Source: Glandiceps talaboti (taxonomy: Eukaryota > Hemichordata > Enteropneusta > Spengelidae). From it: a stretch of 57,500 nt of DNA. Positions within the stretch are counted from its first letter, which is position 1. The number at the start of each line of letters is the position of its first letter. Shown piece by piece: positions 23,768 to 37,400 of the stretch. The stretch lies in NCBI RefSeq assembly GCF_964340395.1, contig NC_135559.1, positions 4,052,501 to 4,110,000 of the forward strand. Reading direction: 5' to 3'. The notes under the pieces are model-generated. The model did not search any database, was not told the DNA's origin, and saw only the letters and a program-made list of their open reading frames with translations. The position numbers and the translations under genes were made by a program.

Positions 23768-26700
23768 TAACAATTAATCAATCTATCAATCTATCAATAT
23801 GGTGTCTTGTCCATAGATCCACTGACCATAGCGATATAAATAACATCAATTTGATATGACAGACCATCATTGTGGCAATCAATGTAACTAGGACTATTTT
23901 TATATCCAGTGAGAAAGTTATAGCTTAGGCCCAATTAAAAAAATTGTGTGGTTCCGATTACGCTCAATTTTAGAATAGGCGGGGTCGGGTAGGTAGATTT
24001 CTTTATATTTTGTTATAATGTTATTTTTTTTTTTCACGTGAGTGTCGAGTTCAGATTTTCCATTGTTTTGCAAATGGTCTCTTTGTTGTTTATTTCTTCC
24101 TAGCAGATATACAGCTATTACAGATTGGAAGAACAGTTTTATATTGTCTTTTTAAGTTGGTGTCAGTTTCCGCATCCATTATTTCTCGTGAGATTTCACA
24201 ATGTTTGCGATTTTATTATTTTTTTCTCGAATACATAAAAAAACGTTTAGGGTCGGCAGTGAAAAACTAGGTGGAGTCGGGAAACCGCAACCAAACAATT
24301 ATTTTGTTTAGGCCTTATAGCCCCCTCTACGAGGTCTTATAGGTAATATATTTTCATACATTTGTAACTTTTACCACATTGAATATTAAATAAATACATA
24401 GGTTCACACGAGGTCCTCATGCAAATTTAAATGACTTTTTACAAATTTGTTTTGTGATAAATAATGCAAACATAAATGTATTTTGTTGCTGGTATTTTTT
24501 TCATTATTTCCATGAGATTTCGTAATAACTCAATGCACGTAGTAGACTGTAGTGACGTCATCGATACATGACTACCCAACAAAAGACAAATGAAAGCATA
24601 CATATTAATTTTACTAAATTAGGTCAGTTGGAAACAAAATTAGAGCAGCCAACCGACTCCAGCAAGTCTAAATAAACACAGAAAATTGAGAAAAGAGAAT
24701 GGAATCAATATGGCGTCTTGTCCATTGATCCACTGATCAAAGCGATATAAATAACACATCAATTTCACATGACAGGCCATCATTGTGAAATCAATATAAC
24801 AAGGACTATTTTTATATCCAGTGAGAATTAGTTTTCGTTCCCAAAGGACACATCTGTGATGGTTACAGCTTTCGATACAAAACAAATCGGCTTTCGTACG
24901 CAGATACATTGTATATATTATACTAAATTAACGCTCCTCACTATCACTATCCAATATCTACCATACCAATAGCGATATTTCGTTTCAATTTCTGAATTAG
25001 GGAGTGGTCACCTAGGTAACGGCAAGAGAATGACCTGTTGAATGCAGATGACGTAATTTCGGAGTGACTAAATATTTTATAATTTGTATTCGTCAACACG
25101 TCCTAACCACACCTATGTTGAGGAATTTTTAGATTTTAATTCCCCCGATACATATACTGATGGCCTTGACACCCTGGTATTGATTTCATGTTATTTGATT
25201 TATTAAAACTACATTAACAATGTCGTGCCATCAAATTAGTGATATTAAAAGTCGTGATGTTAAATTTGAGCATGCGCAAACGGCCACTGATTGCCTGTTA
25301 ATCATCTTCACTAAATTATAACTATGACATCATATTGGCTTCAACTGGTACCCTTGTTTTATCACCACGACGTCATCCTGGCATGACCTTTGACGTGGGG
25401 CCACTAAGTTCATCCTCATATCCCCAAAACTTACCCAAGGAATATCGTGGCAACGCCTCCAACTAGCATTCCCCCAATGAACATTCGCCTTGAACCCAGC
25501 TTTGGTAACTGAAAGATAACAAGATGTCATTGGATTCATAACTTGCTAACATAATTTCCTTTTGCCCAATGTATATTACTTTACACAATTACTTGAGAAA
25601 ATGGTAAAAAGAAAACGAAAATACACATTTCTAAGTCAACACATATTAATTAATTATTAATTATTAATTATTACTTACATATTTTCCAAATATAGGTGCA
25701 GTTATAATCATGGTAAGAGCGTAGACGCCGAATACAAAGCCTGTTTCTGTTTCAGTTGCCCCTACACTTTTGGCCTGGAAATTAACGAAAACGTAGTGTA
25801 GTATAGTATAGTGAAGTGTAGTATAGTGTAGTGTAGTGTAGTGTAGTGTAGTGTAGTATAGTGTAGTGTAGTGTAGTGTAGTGTAGTGTAGTGTAGTGTA
25901 GTGTAGTGTAGTGTAGTGTAGTGTAATGTAGTGTAATGTAGTGTAGTGTAGTGTAGTATAGTATAGTATAGTATAGTATAGTATAGGATAGTATAGGGTA
26001 GTGTGGTGTGTTGTGGTGTGGTGTGGTGTACTATACTGTACTATAGTGTACTGTAGTATACTGTACTGCACTGTACTGTATTGTATTGTACTGTACTGTA
26101 CTGTACTGTACTGTTCTGTACTGTATTGTACTGTACTTACTGTACTGTACTGTTCTGTACTGTATTGTACTGTACTTACTGTACTGTACGTACTGTGGTT
26201 GACATGAAATAATGTGAAAGTACATTAATTTATCTAAAGTCAACACAATTAAACAAAATAAACAGAAACAGTTAAATAACGTATGAATTAAAGTATCGGT
26301 GAACAAAGTATAACAATATATTAAAATAAGGTATATGGTTGTATGTAATTAAGTAGTTCTTCGCAACATATTCAAACGTGACTGAATTCATTTCACTTGG
26401 ACGTATTCTGTTGCTTGGCAACACAAGTTTAAATTTATCGAAAGGTCAGTAGTTTTAATGGAAGGGGAGGGGCAATATAAAATTCAGGGAGGAGACAATT
26501 TGCTTCAGTATTATTCATGTGGTTCAATCGAAGCTCTTTAATAGAAAATTCCCATTGTTAAAAGAAGAGGGTTTTGTATGTTTTGATAATTTGAGGTTAC
26601 ATTTTTTTCTAAAAAACGAAAATTGTCTTTAGATATTTGGTGTTGGAGTAAGTATGAGGTGATAATTGCACACTTACCTTGTCTGGAAAGAATGGCGCAA

Positions 26701-26938
26701 TAATAGAATAACTTGCTGATGACGTCAGCTTCATAATTGACAAACTGAGTAGTGTAAATTTCTGTCGACCTGTCATGTAAGTAAATGTTAAGGGATGTTC
26801 GCCATCATCTTTTTGTAAAATTGGCTTAGTGTCCGAGTCTGCGCCCTCTTCACTGGAGAACGAGGGATGGTCCGGTTGGGTTTTGAGTGGCCCATCACCG
26901 TTCGATATCGACTTCCCTCTCTCGACGTCAGAATTCAT
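17534..26938 (-). CDS. SLC18B1: SLC18B1-like MFS transporter (vesicular polyamine transporter type), 12 exons
   Basis: A complete 510-residue proton-coupled transporter of the vesicular amine family; the mammalian member loads polyamines into secretory vesicles. Coding exons, in order: 26678-26938, 25679-25774, 25435-25508, 22717-22864, 21996-22064, 21424-21517, 20943-21079, 20477-20584, 19488-19579, 18483-18578, 18007-18081, 17534-17816. All have GT-AG borders and join in frame. After a polar N-terminus, TM1 reads ASYSIIAPFFPDK (75-87). GKYLPKLGSRRMF (117-129) is the loop 2-3 motif. GLGFIIGPPLGG (201-212) is the antiporter motif C. WGWVSDRKG (319-327) is the matching loop in the second half. 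GMVSGLFYSMYSLG then IFVGPVLSGAL (404-428) is the C-terminal repeat of motif C. A hydrophilic tail follows residue 458. The ATG has A at -3. Substrate is inferred from family only. Confidence 0.93.
18640..19400. repeat. GTAT / TGTC microsatellite with a three-copy higher-order unit (intron)
   Basis: This lies in the intron between exons 9 and 10 of the SLC18B1-like gene. A first GTAT block runs 18667-18848. Then a block (GTAT)n-TGTGTGTC-(TGAC)n-(TGTC)n-CTATCTGTGCATCTCAGTAT-TATGCATT repeats, with the unique segment at 18919, 19071 and 19237, so periods are 152 and 166 bp. A final GTAT block ends near 19400. Confidence 0.95.
20211..20390 (+). mobile_element. Dispersed repeat family B, copy 1 (intron)
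   Basis: It resembles 32638-32815: both contain CATTTTCATAAAC..TGGG.TCTGGAGA, then GATTRCYAARAAACAC, GGAAACT or GAAACT, and TTAC.TCATTGG. It is a diverged pair of unknown class, in the intron between exons 8 and 9. Confidence 0.5.
20683..20882. repeat. CATC and TGTC microsatellites (intron)
   Basis: Imperfect (CATC)n at about 20683-20795 and (TGTC)n at about 20836-20882, in the intron between exons 7 and 8 of the transporter gene. Confidence 0.85.
22113..22356 (-). mobile_element. Dispersed repeat family A, copy 2, with 21-bp minisatellite
   Basis: Minus-strand copy in the intron between exons 4 and 5 of the transporter gene. Read on the minus strand it starts TTCAGCCAAGGAAAATATGA and runs through CTAAGGGGCC and GAGTCGCTAGA. 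It then enters seven units of a 21-bp minisatellite (about GTGACGTAGACACGCGTTGTC) and ends CCAGGGTATAAATTCCATAT. The middle part present in copies 1 and 3 (AATAATGGCGATTT) is missing. Confidence 0.75.
22486..22588. mobile_element. Short foldback element, family C (intron)
   Basis: The arms AAAGTGGCCATACGGATGAG and its near reverse complement (CTCATCCATATGTCCAATTT) enclose an AT-rich centre. The outer sequence, including TTCATTTTGGATTTTTA, matches the 327-bp palindrome at 55222-55548. It looks like an internally deleted MITE-like copy, between exons 4 and 5. Confidence 0.7.
23795..23915 (+). repeat. Direct repeat D, copy 1
   Basis: About 121 bp matches 24706-24827 with scattered differences. 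Shared text includes GTCTTGTCCAT.GATCCACTG, AGCGATATAAATAACA and GGACTATTTTTATATCCAGT. No coding frame is conserved, so it is probably two copies of a mobile element. Confidence 0.75.
24706..24827 (+). repeat. Direct repeat D, copy 2
   Basis: Second copy of the repeat at 23795, about 0.9 kb away in the same intron and the same orientation. Confidence 0.75.
25795..26190. repeat. GTAGT then ACTGT pentanucleotide tract (intron 1)
   Basis: (GTAGT)n from 25795 to about 26000, a GTGTG patch, then (ACTGT)n to about 26190. It begins 20 bp from the acceptor of exon 2 of the transporter gene. Long frames in it are artefacts. Confidence 0.95.
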
Positions 26939-27500
26939 GGTTAGTTACTATTCAGTGTCTACTGTCGCCACATCAGTAATAACTGTGAAAAATCTGTGAA
27001 AACGAAAACCGGATTGGGAATTATTGAATTCTCCTCCAAACCATAATGTCATGTCCTGTCCTGTTTAAACTTGTTGAGTAATTGTATATATTACAATACT
27101 ATTGTTGGTACTGCCATCTCACTATTATTCATATTTCAGTGAAAGGTGAAAACGTTGTCTCTATTGTTATTAGGAATGCGTCGCTTCAGCCTTTTTATAT
27201 TTTTCTGAATCACCTATGATAACATTGCAACATGGCGGGGAGGGGGGGAGCAGAGTCTATAATTTTCTAACCCTCTTTTATGGCACCGCAGTGTCGCGGA
27301 AGAAATAACAGCTCTGGTTTGCGAGAATGTACATTGTACCATGGATGTATTAATACTAATACATCCATGGTTGTACTTACTAGTAATTTACCTATCGTTG
27401 TCTATCGTTGTCTCCACTTACGTAACCACTTTTAACTCCGGGAGTAACGAGTGATTACATAAGCGGAAACAATAACTTCATAACAATAGACAGAATATTT
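26939..27500 (-). promoter_or_regulatory. 5' region of the SLC18B1-like gene with a near-perfect palindrome
   Basis: This should hold the 5' UTR and promoter of the minus-strand gene. A 15-bp perfect inverted repeat (ACCATGGATGTATTA, 4-bp spacer) spans 27338-27371. A second, imperfect inverted pair lies at about 27390-27492. No TATA box or transcription start could be assigned with confidence. Confidence 0.35.
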
Positions 27501-30500
27501 GGCTACAATACTATTTACATATAATAGGCTTATATCATCAACCCATCTCTTTAATGACAATACCGATGAATATCATTAATTTGTGCAAACCTTTAAAATA
27601 GATTGCCCGGTTTGGCATTTAAGTGTGACAGTTGTCCTGCAGAGCTAAAAACACCAAAAGTTGGTCTAGAATAAAAGAATAATCCTATGTAATCCTTGTA
27701 TCTCCACTAAGAAGATTATAGAACCTGGGATTGAAACCCTAGACTTGTTGTGTCTTAATTTTAAAAGATTAATTATACATTTTTTCGACGTGCAAATTAT
27801 TCATATCGCTTTTTTATTTTCAGGTATGTCCTAAGCTTCAGGTATGTCCTAAGCTTAGAAACGATACTGTATGCATGACTGGTTTAAAAAATTTACTACC
27901 AGTATAAATATAGTGGCAATAAAGAGCATTCAGATAACGTTGTTCTATAAAGACAGACGTCATTTTTAAATCTCCTATTATGTACATACCACATTCAAAT
28001 CAAAGTGGTATTAGTTGGACATTGTTTTTTATTTTACACCATATGCATGGCATTGAAACAACAACCAAAAATAAAACATTGAAACAAGACAATATACTTT
28101 TAATATTAGAACTGTCAACATGTTGCACGTTTACATCACATTCTCGTGAGTATTTTTTTTCTATTCTCGCGCGAGCATCTTGTAGTACTGCCGTAAAGAA
28201 GTCTGGTGGTTTCACGACGATGTTAGACAAAATCTACGGGAAAGTCGAGGAATACAGACACTTTACTTCAATTAGATATGTCAGTTTAGTGTAGCTGAGT
28301 GGAAGCAATAAGATCATTTGATATGTCAATATGTACCATATATACATAATTCTTATTGTATTATAAATGACGTCATCTATCACATGACCAGCACATGACT
28401 TCCAAATCTGGGAAATCTACCAACTAAACATGTCAAATTAAGATGAATAGTATCAGCAAACATTTTAACAGATATGTAACGAAACCTAGACAAGCATAAT
28501 CAAAAGTATATTTTGTCAACTGTGACTAAACAGCGCCCTCAACCAGTGACCTGTTGACATTCATAGTTTACTATCGCATTGGAATGATCGTCATAGGATC
28601 TGATATTTCATTCACCAAATAACCCCTGACCTCTACTCCGTTTTTATCGCTATTGGCTGCTTTGCAATCTTAAATATTTATGAACTAGGATTTTTCGAAA
28701 TCCTGCCTTAGACAAATATTAATAAATCATGCCACTAACGTTGTGAGGTGTTACGTTACATGTTTCTGTTCGCTTCTTGATATGGATTGTGTACTGATAT
28801 TATCCAGGTCTCCAGGGCCCTGCTGTGCGTGTGTCTGATGAACTAATATCTATCTATTTCATCAAATGTCTGTCGCAACTTGATTGTTACAAAACATGGC
28901 TCTGACACGATTCTGTAATGCGATTATTACAACTACTGAAAAACCTCCATTGTGTCAACACGTTCAATTCGTTATTTCCCCTCAGCAATACACGCAATGT
29001 TTTCTTTTCTCAAAACTATGGCCACAGACATATACCACTACAAGGTGAATAAACCCTTGAATATTACTATTTTTTTCTGATGCGCCCGGTCTCCTATCGC
29101 GCATGTGCAAAGATTATGTTGCCATAACAACTTGCGTCTATACGGACAGTGCAGTTTTGGTCTGGGTCGCAGACTCTAACGATGTAAGATGAAATTAATA
29201 AACCGTTGACTGCATGAATATTTCACTGAAAAGTATACAGCGATATGGTGTCAATAACATAGCAAGTAGAAAAAATTCCTACAAAATTAAAGACTTGCCT
29301 TTCACCGATATTTCTTCAATATTATTTACGCAAGGCAGTAATTCCAACACTACGATCATAAAAGGCGACACTTTTATTTCTAAGTTTCTCGTGACCCAAC
29401 CGGCCGAAATAATAAAATTAACGTCATCAGTGACGTCATCGATTGTAAGATGCCAACAAGCGTAGGTAGGAGAATACTATCGTTCATCGCTGAAATTCGG
29501 TACCTTTAAATAAAGCAAATGTTCAGTTTTCTAGGCCTTGTTCTGACTTTAACTATCATTTCTAAGTTATCCAGTCAGTTAAAGTATGATTATGAATTGA
29601 AAGTATCACCATCGTATACATATTCACTTTCTTTTATTAAACATCTTAATAAAAAATAACGGACCGATTCAGCCATTCCTATGACATGCATATTACATAA
29701 AAATGGCTGCCCTAAACTGACACCGTTCTCCATCAACATATTCCGTGTGTTACGTTGTCTTCAATATCAAAGCTGTGTCTGGTAGGATAAAATGTTGTTC
29801 GTGTTAATTAAAGAATATAAACAATACAGTTTCCCTCATCTAAGATCTTTGATATCAATACTAATTATATTAATCTCGGATTTGCAACTTGATAATTATG
29901 CAGTGGGTATTTGTCTGAGAAAGAACTATGAAAATCAATAAAATATGTGCGGCTTTACCGTACCGATAAGGATAGTCTGAGGTGACGTAGTTCGTAACCA
30001 TAGAAACAGGGTTATCAATTTTAGTACCCCTGGATTGTGGCATGGAATATGGATTGTATTTTTAAAAAATTGGTAAATAATCTTCCTCGCCAAAACTCAT
30101 CTTGAGTGAATTTGAAACCCGACTGCGATATCTATGAGAGGATTGGTCGGAACCATTGATTATTCAAGATACCCAAAATTAGGTAATGACGCTTTTCTAC
30201 CAATATCAGAAAAAACACTTTCCCGCCAAAAGTAAATGAAAAATAATCTTATTCTTCTATCATATTAGCCTGCATTAATTTCATTTAGCTCGTAAAAGAG
30301 CCCCTTCATCAATTCAACATTCAATTTCAATTAACAATCATGTACGAATCTGAACCACTGATTAAATTTAGCAAATTTTCTTCACAAGTAAGTCTCGAAA
30401 TGCACTAAGACTTGTCTGGGTTTAATGTAATTCTGACGACAGCTAGAGAGCTAGCTATTTCACAAATCATCCATAGTTATGCTCGAGGACACCAATTGTT

Positions 30501-32637
30501 GCTAATCAGTCTGACTAGACATTACAAAGTTCTAAAATTTGCCTGCAGAAATAACTATCATCCGTCATTATAATCTCAACTCAATCATATTATCGCTAGT
30601 ACTTGCAGTCTGCAGTTTCAACTCTGTCTCGAGGCACTAACGTTTTCTCAAAGTGTTTCTGATAACAGCGTACATACTAGTCTGTCTTTGATTACGAATA
30701 ATGCAAGACGTTTTATTTTGTATCTTTGAAGGTCAATTTTGTGTTTAGTATAATAAATTATCGCCACTTCACCACTAGGCAAAAGTAAACAGGTATGGAG
30801 ACTACATTTTTCATGATATTTCACCATGGAAACAATCACTGTTGAACTGATGTTACATAAATTCAACGTATGAAATATGATATGTATGTTTATGATTCAA
30901 GACAAAAAAAGAGGCTGGGATTTGCAAATATGTTTCAGGAAAAAAAATTGTATGAAAGTATTTTTTGGCTGGAATAATTTCTCATGTTCAAGTGCTGACA
31001 TGTATTTTTTCACTAAATTGAAATCAGTTATATAATTCATCATTTATTTATTTATTTATTTACCGCGAAAATAACCAAATGAAAATTAAAAAAAAATTGT
31101 GTGACGAGTATTAGTATTTACCGTTGACGGTTGAATTTGAAACAACGAGTAATTTTACATAGTTATTAAACACGCGAGTCCAGAGTCAAAATTTCAAAAA
31201 ATGTGACAATTTAATGAAATTGTTCATGTTGTTTTAATACTTTTAAAAGGTCCATCAACGTCTTGGCTGATTTATAAAGACGACATTGCAAGGATCTAAA
31301 TTGATAGTAAGCCGTTGCTTTAATGTTATCATTGTCGTCATCGCTGCAAAAATCCAATCCACTGATCGATCCGTCATGGTCTTACAATTACGTGATCCTA
31401 CAAGTAAAGCAGTGCTCTCATATTCAGGGCATGTAGGTGTTTCCGTATAAGAGCTTGTATGTTAGTAATGTTACGGTTACAACACACATCTTAAGATGAC
31501 GTCTCCTGATATGACTGCCCTTTAGCTTGTCTAGGAGCTGTTTGTGTATTCATAACCACACTAATTAAAGCAGACAACAGAGTTTTAAGTCTGTCTCATT
31601 TCCGAAGACGTCCATGACAAGAAACTGAATAGCTATAAAGTGTAGAGTAATTCTCCTCCCTTACATCGTCACTCCTCCCCCCTCCCCACCACACCTCTTC
31701 AAATATCTGTTATCTTCAATAGTGAAAATAACAACTATAGTAGTTTAAGAAATTATATTTTCTCTAAACAACAAACCATTTATGTCAATAATCTACAACG
31801 GGATATCAGTTCAAAATGGCCATGTCATCCCGACAGAAGAACAGGATGACGTTGATCTTCTATATACATCACGTGATGATCACGTGATGTGATGTGAGCA
31901 CACTAATTTCATGAATTTCTTCTTTAATCTTTAAAAAATAACATTTGGATCACTTTCTACAGTGTAAAATTTCTTTCATTTCAACATGTGTAGTCTTTGA
32001 ATTCTCTGTAGAAGCCTATAAAATGATTTATTTCTATTCTGTAACTTGTAGTCCATGAATCTCTTTGTAATGTGATATTAATGGGATAGCTATCGTTCAA
32101 GAGACAAGGAAATTTCGAAAATAGGTGTGTATGTATAAATAGCTGATTAGAATAAACTTAATTTGAATACAGATATCTTGTCTCCATGGGGATATCCATC
32201 AGGTCAAAAAAAGAATTATTTCTGGTCAGCTCGCGCATCACTTAAATACCCTCGCGTAGGTCTCTTTTCTTGTGTTTGTCCAACCCATGCTGCATGCAAT
32301 CTGCAGATCCAGGGAAACACAAAAATAACCTTCTCCACTTCAGTGAAGGCAACTGCAGAACCAATCATGAATAAGCAAATGACATCTGCCCCACATACAC
32401 ACTTGCTCTAAAGTGCTAAATAAAAAGTATAGTAACTGCCATAAATAGTAGACAGAGTTACAGGTTTGTTAGGAATATTTTTTTAAAAATTTAAATCGCG
32501 TCGTCGCACCATTTTAGACAAACTATCCTTACCAGAAACAATTCCCCCCTTTTTGGCCTTAATGCAAGAATTTCCTTGCAGACATTGCCAGTACACTTTT
32601 GGACTAAACACACCAACGTGTAGTGGGAGAACTTGTT
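27501..32637. other. Intergenic, no gene recognised
   Basis: AT-rich. Open frames up to 104 codons (27980-28294) lack splice signals or motifs. A palindrome, CATCACGTGATGATCACGTG followed by ATG, lies at about 31868-31890 and contains two CACGTG cores. A duplicated AGGTATGTCCTAAGCTT lies near 27823 and 27840. Confidence 0.4.
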
Positions 32638-32815
32638 TAAAGAAAAACGTCACCCCAGCAAATAGAAGTATTTTCATAAACTTGGGCTCTGGAGAGTTAT
32701 TTCATGATTTCATATCGTGTGATTACCAAGAAACACGAATTGAAACTATTGTTCACCTCTGTTGTTCTAGCAGTGGTAGTTACTTCATTGGTCTTAACAG
32801 ACATGAATATTTTTT
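32638..32815 (+). mobile_element. Dispersed repeat family B, copy 2
   Basis: Diverged counterpart of 20211-20390. The 97-codon open frame across it (32553-32846) is therefore probably not a gene. Confidence 0.5.
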
Positions 32816-33618
32816 TAGACGAACAATGAATATCCATAACTCTTAAGTCACGTCAGTGGTTGTTACCTTCAGATCAATAGCCATGAATACGAATTGTTCA
32901 TCTAATCCATATACATATATGCTAAGACCCATGATCAGCAGTACTTCTAGAATAGAGATGGAATTTTTTTATTTGGTGTTACTGGGCAAGCTAACGAAAT
33001 TTATGTTATATGAAATGTCAAATGACTCTCAAGAACGCAAACCTTTATTTTCTTGAGTGGTGTTCCCTTCTTGTCAGTGAATCGCAATCACCCACGACAT
33101 TTGTTTATATATCTTTATCGTCGAGTTGTGTTTTATTAACTCTATCCAATGAAATGAATGATGGTGAAATAATCCAATAGTTTAATTGTCATTCAACTCT
33201 GCTCGTTCAAATTAGTTTATCTGTTTCACATGGTCCTGGAAAATGAAATAATCGGCAGACTCTTGTTAGTACAATTCACTCAATAGTAACCAACAACCAA
33301 TTACATGTACTATTGAATGAACACACTTCCATTGTGATCAACAGAAATGAAATAGGTTTACGATATAAGACAAGATTTAATGAGAGAATAATACGTTCTG
33401 TGTCACTTTTGTAGTATTATTGACATCATCTAATTGTACGTCTTCACTTTCAATAAATCAATAAATGTAAAAGGTATAAACATCGCATATAGATATATAC
33501 AATATAAACTTGATTATTCAAATACAAATGAGAATGTTTTCATGTATCAGTACAGTATTGTGGTTAATCAAGTTGTATTGTATAGCTATATGCATACCAA
33601 TCCATCCATCTATCTCAG
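32816..33618. other. Intergenic, nothing recognised
   Basis: AT-rich, with no supported exon. Confidence 0.4.
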
Positions 33619-34455
<837 letters not shown>

Positions 34456-37400
34456 TGATCGAGTGATTGGTTGATATGTTTATTTATAGAGATGTATAGA
34501 TATGTAGAAAAGAAAGGCTAATTTAAAACAGACAGCAAGATATTTCATTTTAAGTTGATAACATTTATACTAAGGTTTGTAGTTCATAGTAAAGTGAATT
34601 GACTGTCATTTAAGTTGACATCTCTACTCTCTCGTTATCGATATCCCAGCATAAACAATAAAAACGCCAACGTAGCGATGAATCAAATATTGATTCTAAA
34701 TAAGAACAGTAAAATGCTCAAAATTCACCCCTGATTCACTATGTTGTGGATCTGCTGGTATGCTGACGTAGGAGTCGTTACACCATATATGGGCAATATT
34801 TCCGTCACGTGGTACAGTATATCGCACGATGATGACGACTACTTTTACTGGATGTAGTAGGGGCGAGGTCAAAATTACAATATTTTTTTTTCAGAGGTTA
34901 ACAACCTTGAACTTATCGAATAATAAATATTTCTGAATACGAAATATTTTCTTGTAAACGGCAGATGTCAAATTGATGTGAAAAAAATTGTACCAAATTG
35001 TGATGATCTGTACGTTCCTCTTTTACAAGGAATATTATTAATTTAGCGACTATATATTTATATATCTCTCCAATATTTTATTGAAGTCACGTGATCATAT
35101 GCAAAGGATAGAATGTAGGCGGCTGTACTGTTATAACATTCGACTAAATCTATATATGGCGACGTAATTTGCATATTTGTCATATTCAATACAATAACAT
35201 GAATAAGCTCTAACGTAAATACAGGCTTAATGGATGACTCGCTGTTATAATATTGTAGCATTCATCATAATAACAACAAAATATTGCTGGTAAAATTTTT
35301 ATTTACAATAAATATAGGGTTGACAAAGTGAGTTTGGTTTCTTGCGAGGAGTCACGTTAAAATTTAAAGGGGATATCGTTGTCGAGTAATTATGCATATT
35401 GGTCCACGTATGTATTGGCTTTTATGGCGGGAAAGCGTGAAGGCTGTGACTGATATTACCATTTTTCAGCCCTGGGATGTTGTAGCTATGATCGGTGCGC
35501 TCTTTCGCTATCGAGCGCCGCCAAATTTCAACTGAAAACAGACATGGAAAGTGCTGATAGGCACACCCCACTGTACAATATCACACCTCTCCTTGATTGG
35601 TATGCTAGGAGGTTCCTTATTTTATAACTTCTTCAATAACCCATATTTCTTAACATTTTAAGCATAATAATTACCTTTAAATAATTTGTAACAAAAGTAT
35701 GCGTAATAAGAACCAAAAATAAAGTTCTAAATGGTTGTATAAAAATGCACTAACAACTAAATTAAACATGTACTCTGAATAAAACACATTTCATTGTCAA
35801 AGTATCACTAACTTGGGTAGTTAGTTTGTATGAAGAGTTTTAATATGTAAATTTCTTTTGTTATACCTATTCAGATAAATCTTTATCTTTGGCAAAGTCA
35901 TAACAGGTGAATGTATTTTCCTTAGTTTTGTAGAAAATATTTTGCATGTCTTTATACAAGAAAATCTGTTGACAAATTTTCTAAAATTGCTATCTCCTTC
36001 TATAATAAAGATTGATACCAGAACTGATGAAATGGGCATTGAGAAACTCATCAATGGCAATTCTACGCTTTGCAAATATCAAAATTTATTTTGCGAAACC
36101 ATGTACACTGGTGAGATTTTCAATGAGATGATGTCCGACAGTACAAATCAGAGAGAATTGTGGGTAAAATATTGTACTGTATCCTCCTAATAAAGTTCTA
36201 CGCACAACGTACATATGGGGGGGGGGGCACTACCACTTGTTTAGTAGGCATGTGCATCCCTGGTGCTGAGCCCCAGATTCTACCCCCTCCCCCATCGTGG
36301 GATGGTATTGCACCTTTGTGCGACTGATTTGCTCTTTGTAAATTTATGCAACGCGGCTCTGTAGTGATGTTTCATTTGAATCAAAGTTTCAAAGCTCAAC
36401 AGATTAGCATATCGATAAGAAATATATCGGTTCGATCAACTTTGAAGGCATTTACAACATTTCATCCTGTTAATACTATGAATCGTGTCTTTGAAACATT
36501 AAAAAAACCCACAAATACTTTAAATGACACGCCACAAATTAACATAAATACCATGGACTTTATACTCACGCCATAATTATAATAGAAAATTTTCAATAGT
36601 AGTTTAAGCTTTATATTACATATTTAGGAATATTCCATCGGGACTTAATTCCCTAAAATACCTAAATGTTGAAGAATGTTAAAGATACCAAACCTTGTTT
36701 TTAATTTGTTTATTTATCTAAGACACCTTATCTAGGTATTAGAAATGGGATTTTTTAAAACATGAAGTGGAATCCATTTTGAACAACATGATATAAATGA
36801 ATTTGTGTAAATCCCAGTGTCAATTTAGCTTCTGTTCCAAACAATTGCGTGCTGACCCATGATTTCTTTACTTGATATTAAACCCAGAAAGACTTGTTTG
36901 ACATTTAAAATGTAGATTATAAGCAAAGTCTCGGGCTTTTTCACTTTCATTGTAGACTACGTTGATTGTCAAGGGAAATTAACGTGAAAGGCACAATAAG
37001 CCATTGAATCTAGGCTGTAATGTCTTTACAACCAAGAGTTGACTCGTCTAAATCATTCACATTGTATTTTATATGGATAATATATTAGGTACATCTGTCA
37101 AATAATTAATATTCAAAATACCAAATTCTGTCGGCATGGCAACCTTGAACATAAAGAATATACTGAATCCAGGGTCCCTCTGTTACGTCACTAAGGTGAA
37201 TGACCTATTTCGTGAAGATTAAATCCTTGAGTCTGTAATTATGGTATGAGATGAAAGATATATAACTATATCATTCCTACAGTGTTTTCATTTTGAAACT
37301 GTAACATATGTGTTCGACTTGTGACTGTTGAAATGAAAAGATGTTACGAGTGTGGGCGTTCATGATTGTTGACAGCTGTAGTTGATGATAGGAAATTTCG

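Larger units (their letters stand above)
22865..25434 (-). other. Large intron 3 of the SLC18B1-like gene
   Basis: The longest intron of the transporter. It holds an AATC microsatellite (23731-23768, with decayed units to about 23800) and a direct repeat pair (23795-23915 and 24706-24827). No nested gene was recognised. Confidence 0.7.

Noticed and set aside
32553-32846. 97-codon plus-strand frame
   Set aside because: It overlaps a dispersed repeat also present at 20211 and has no recognisable domain.
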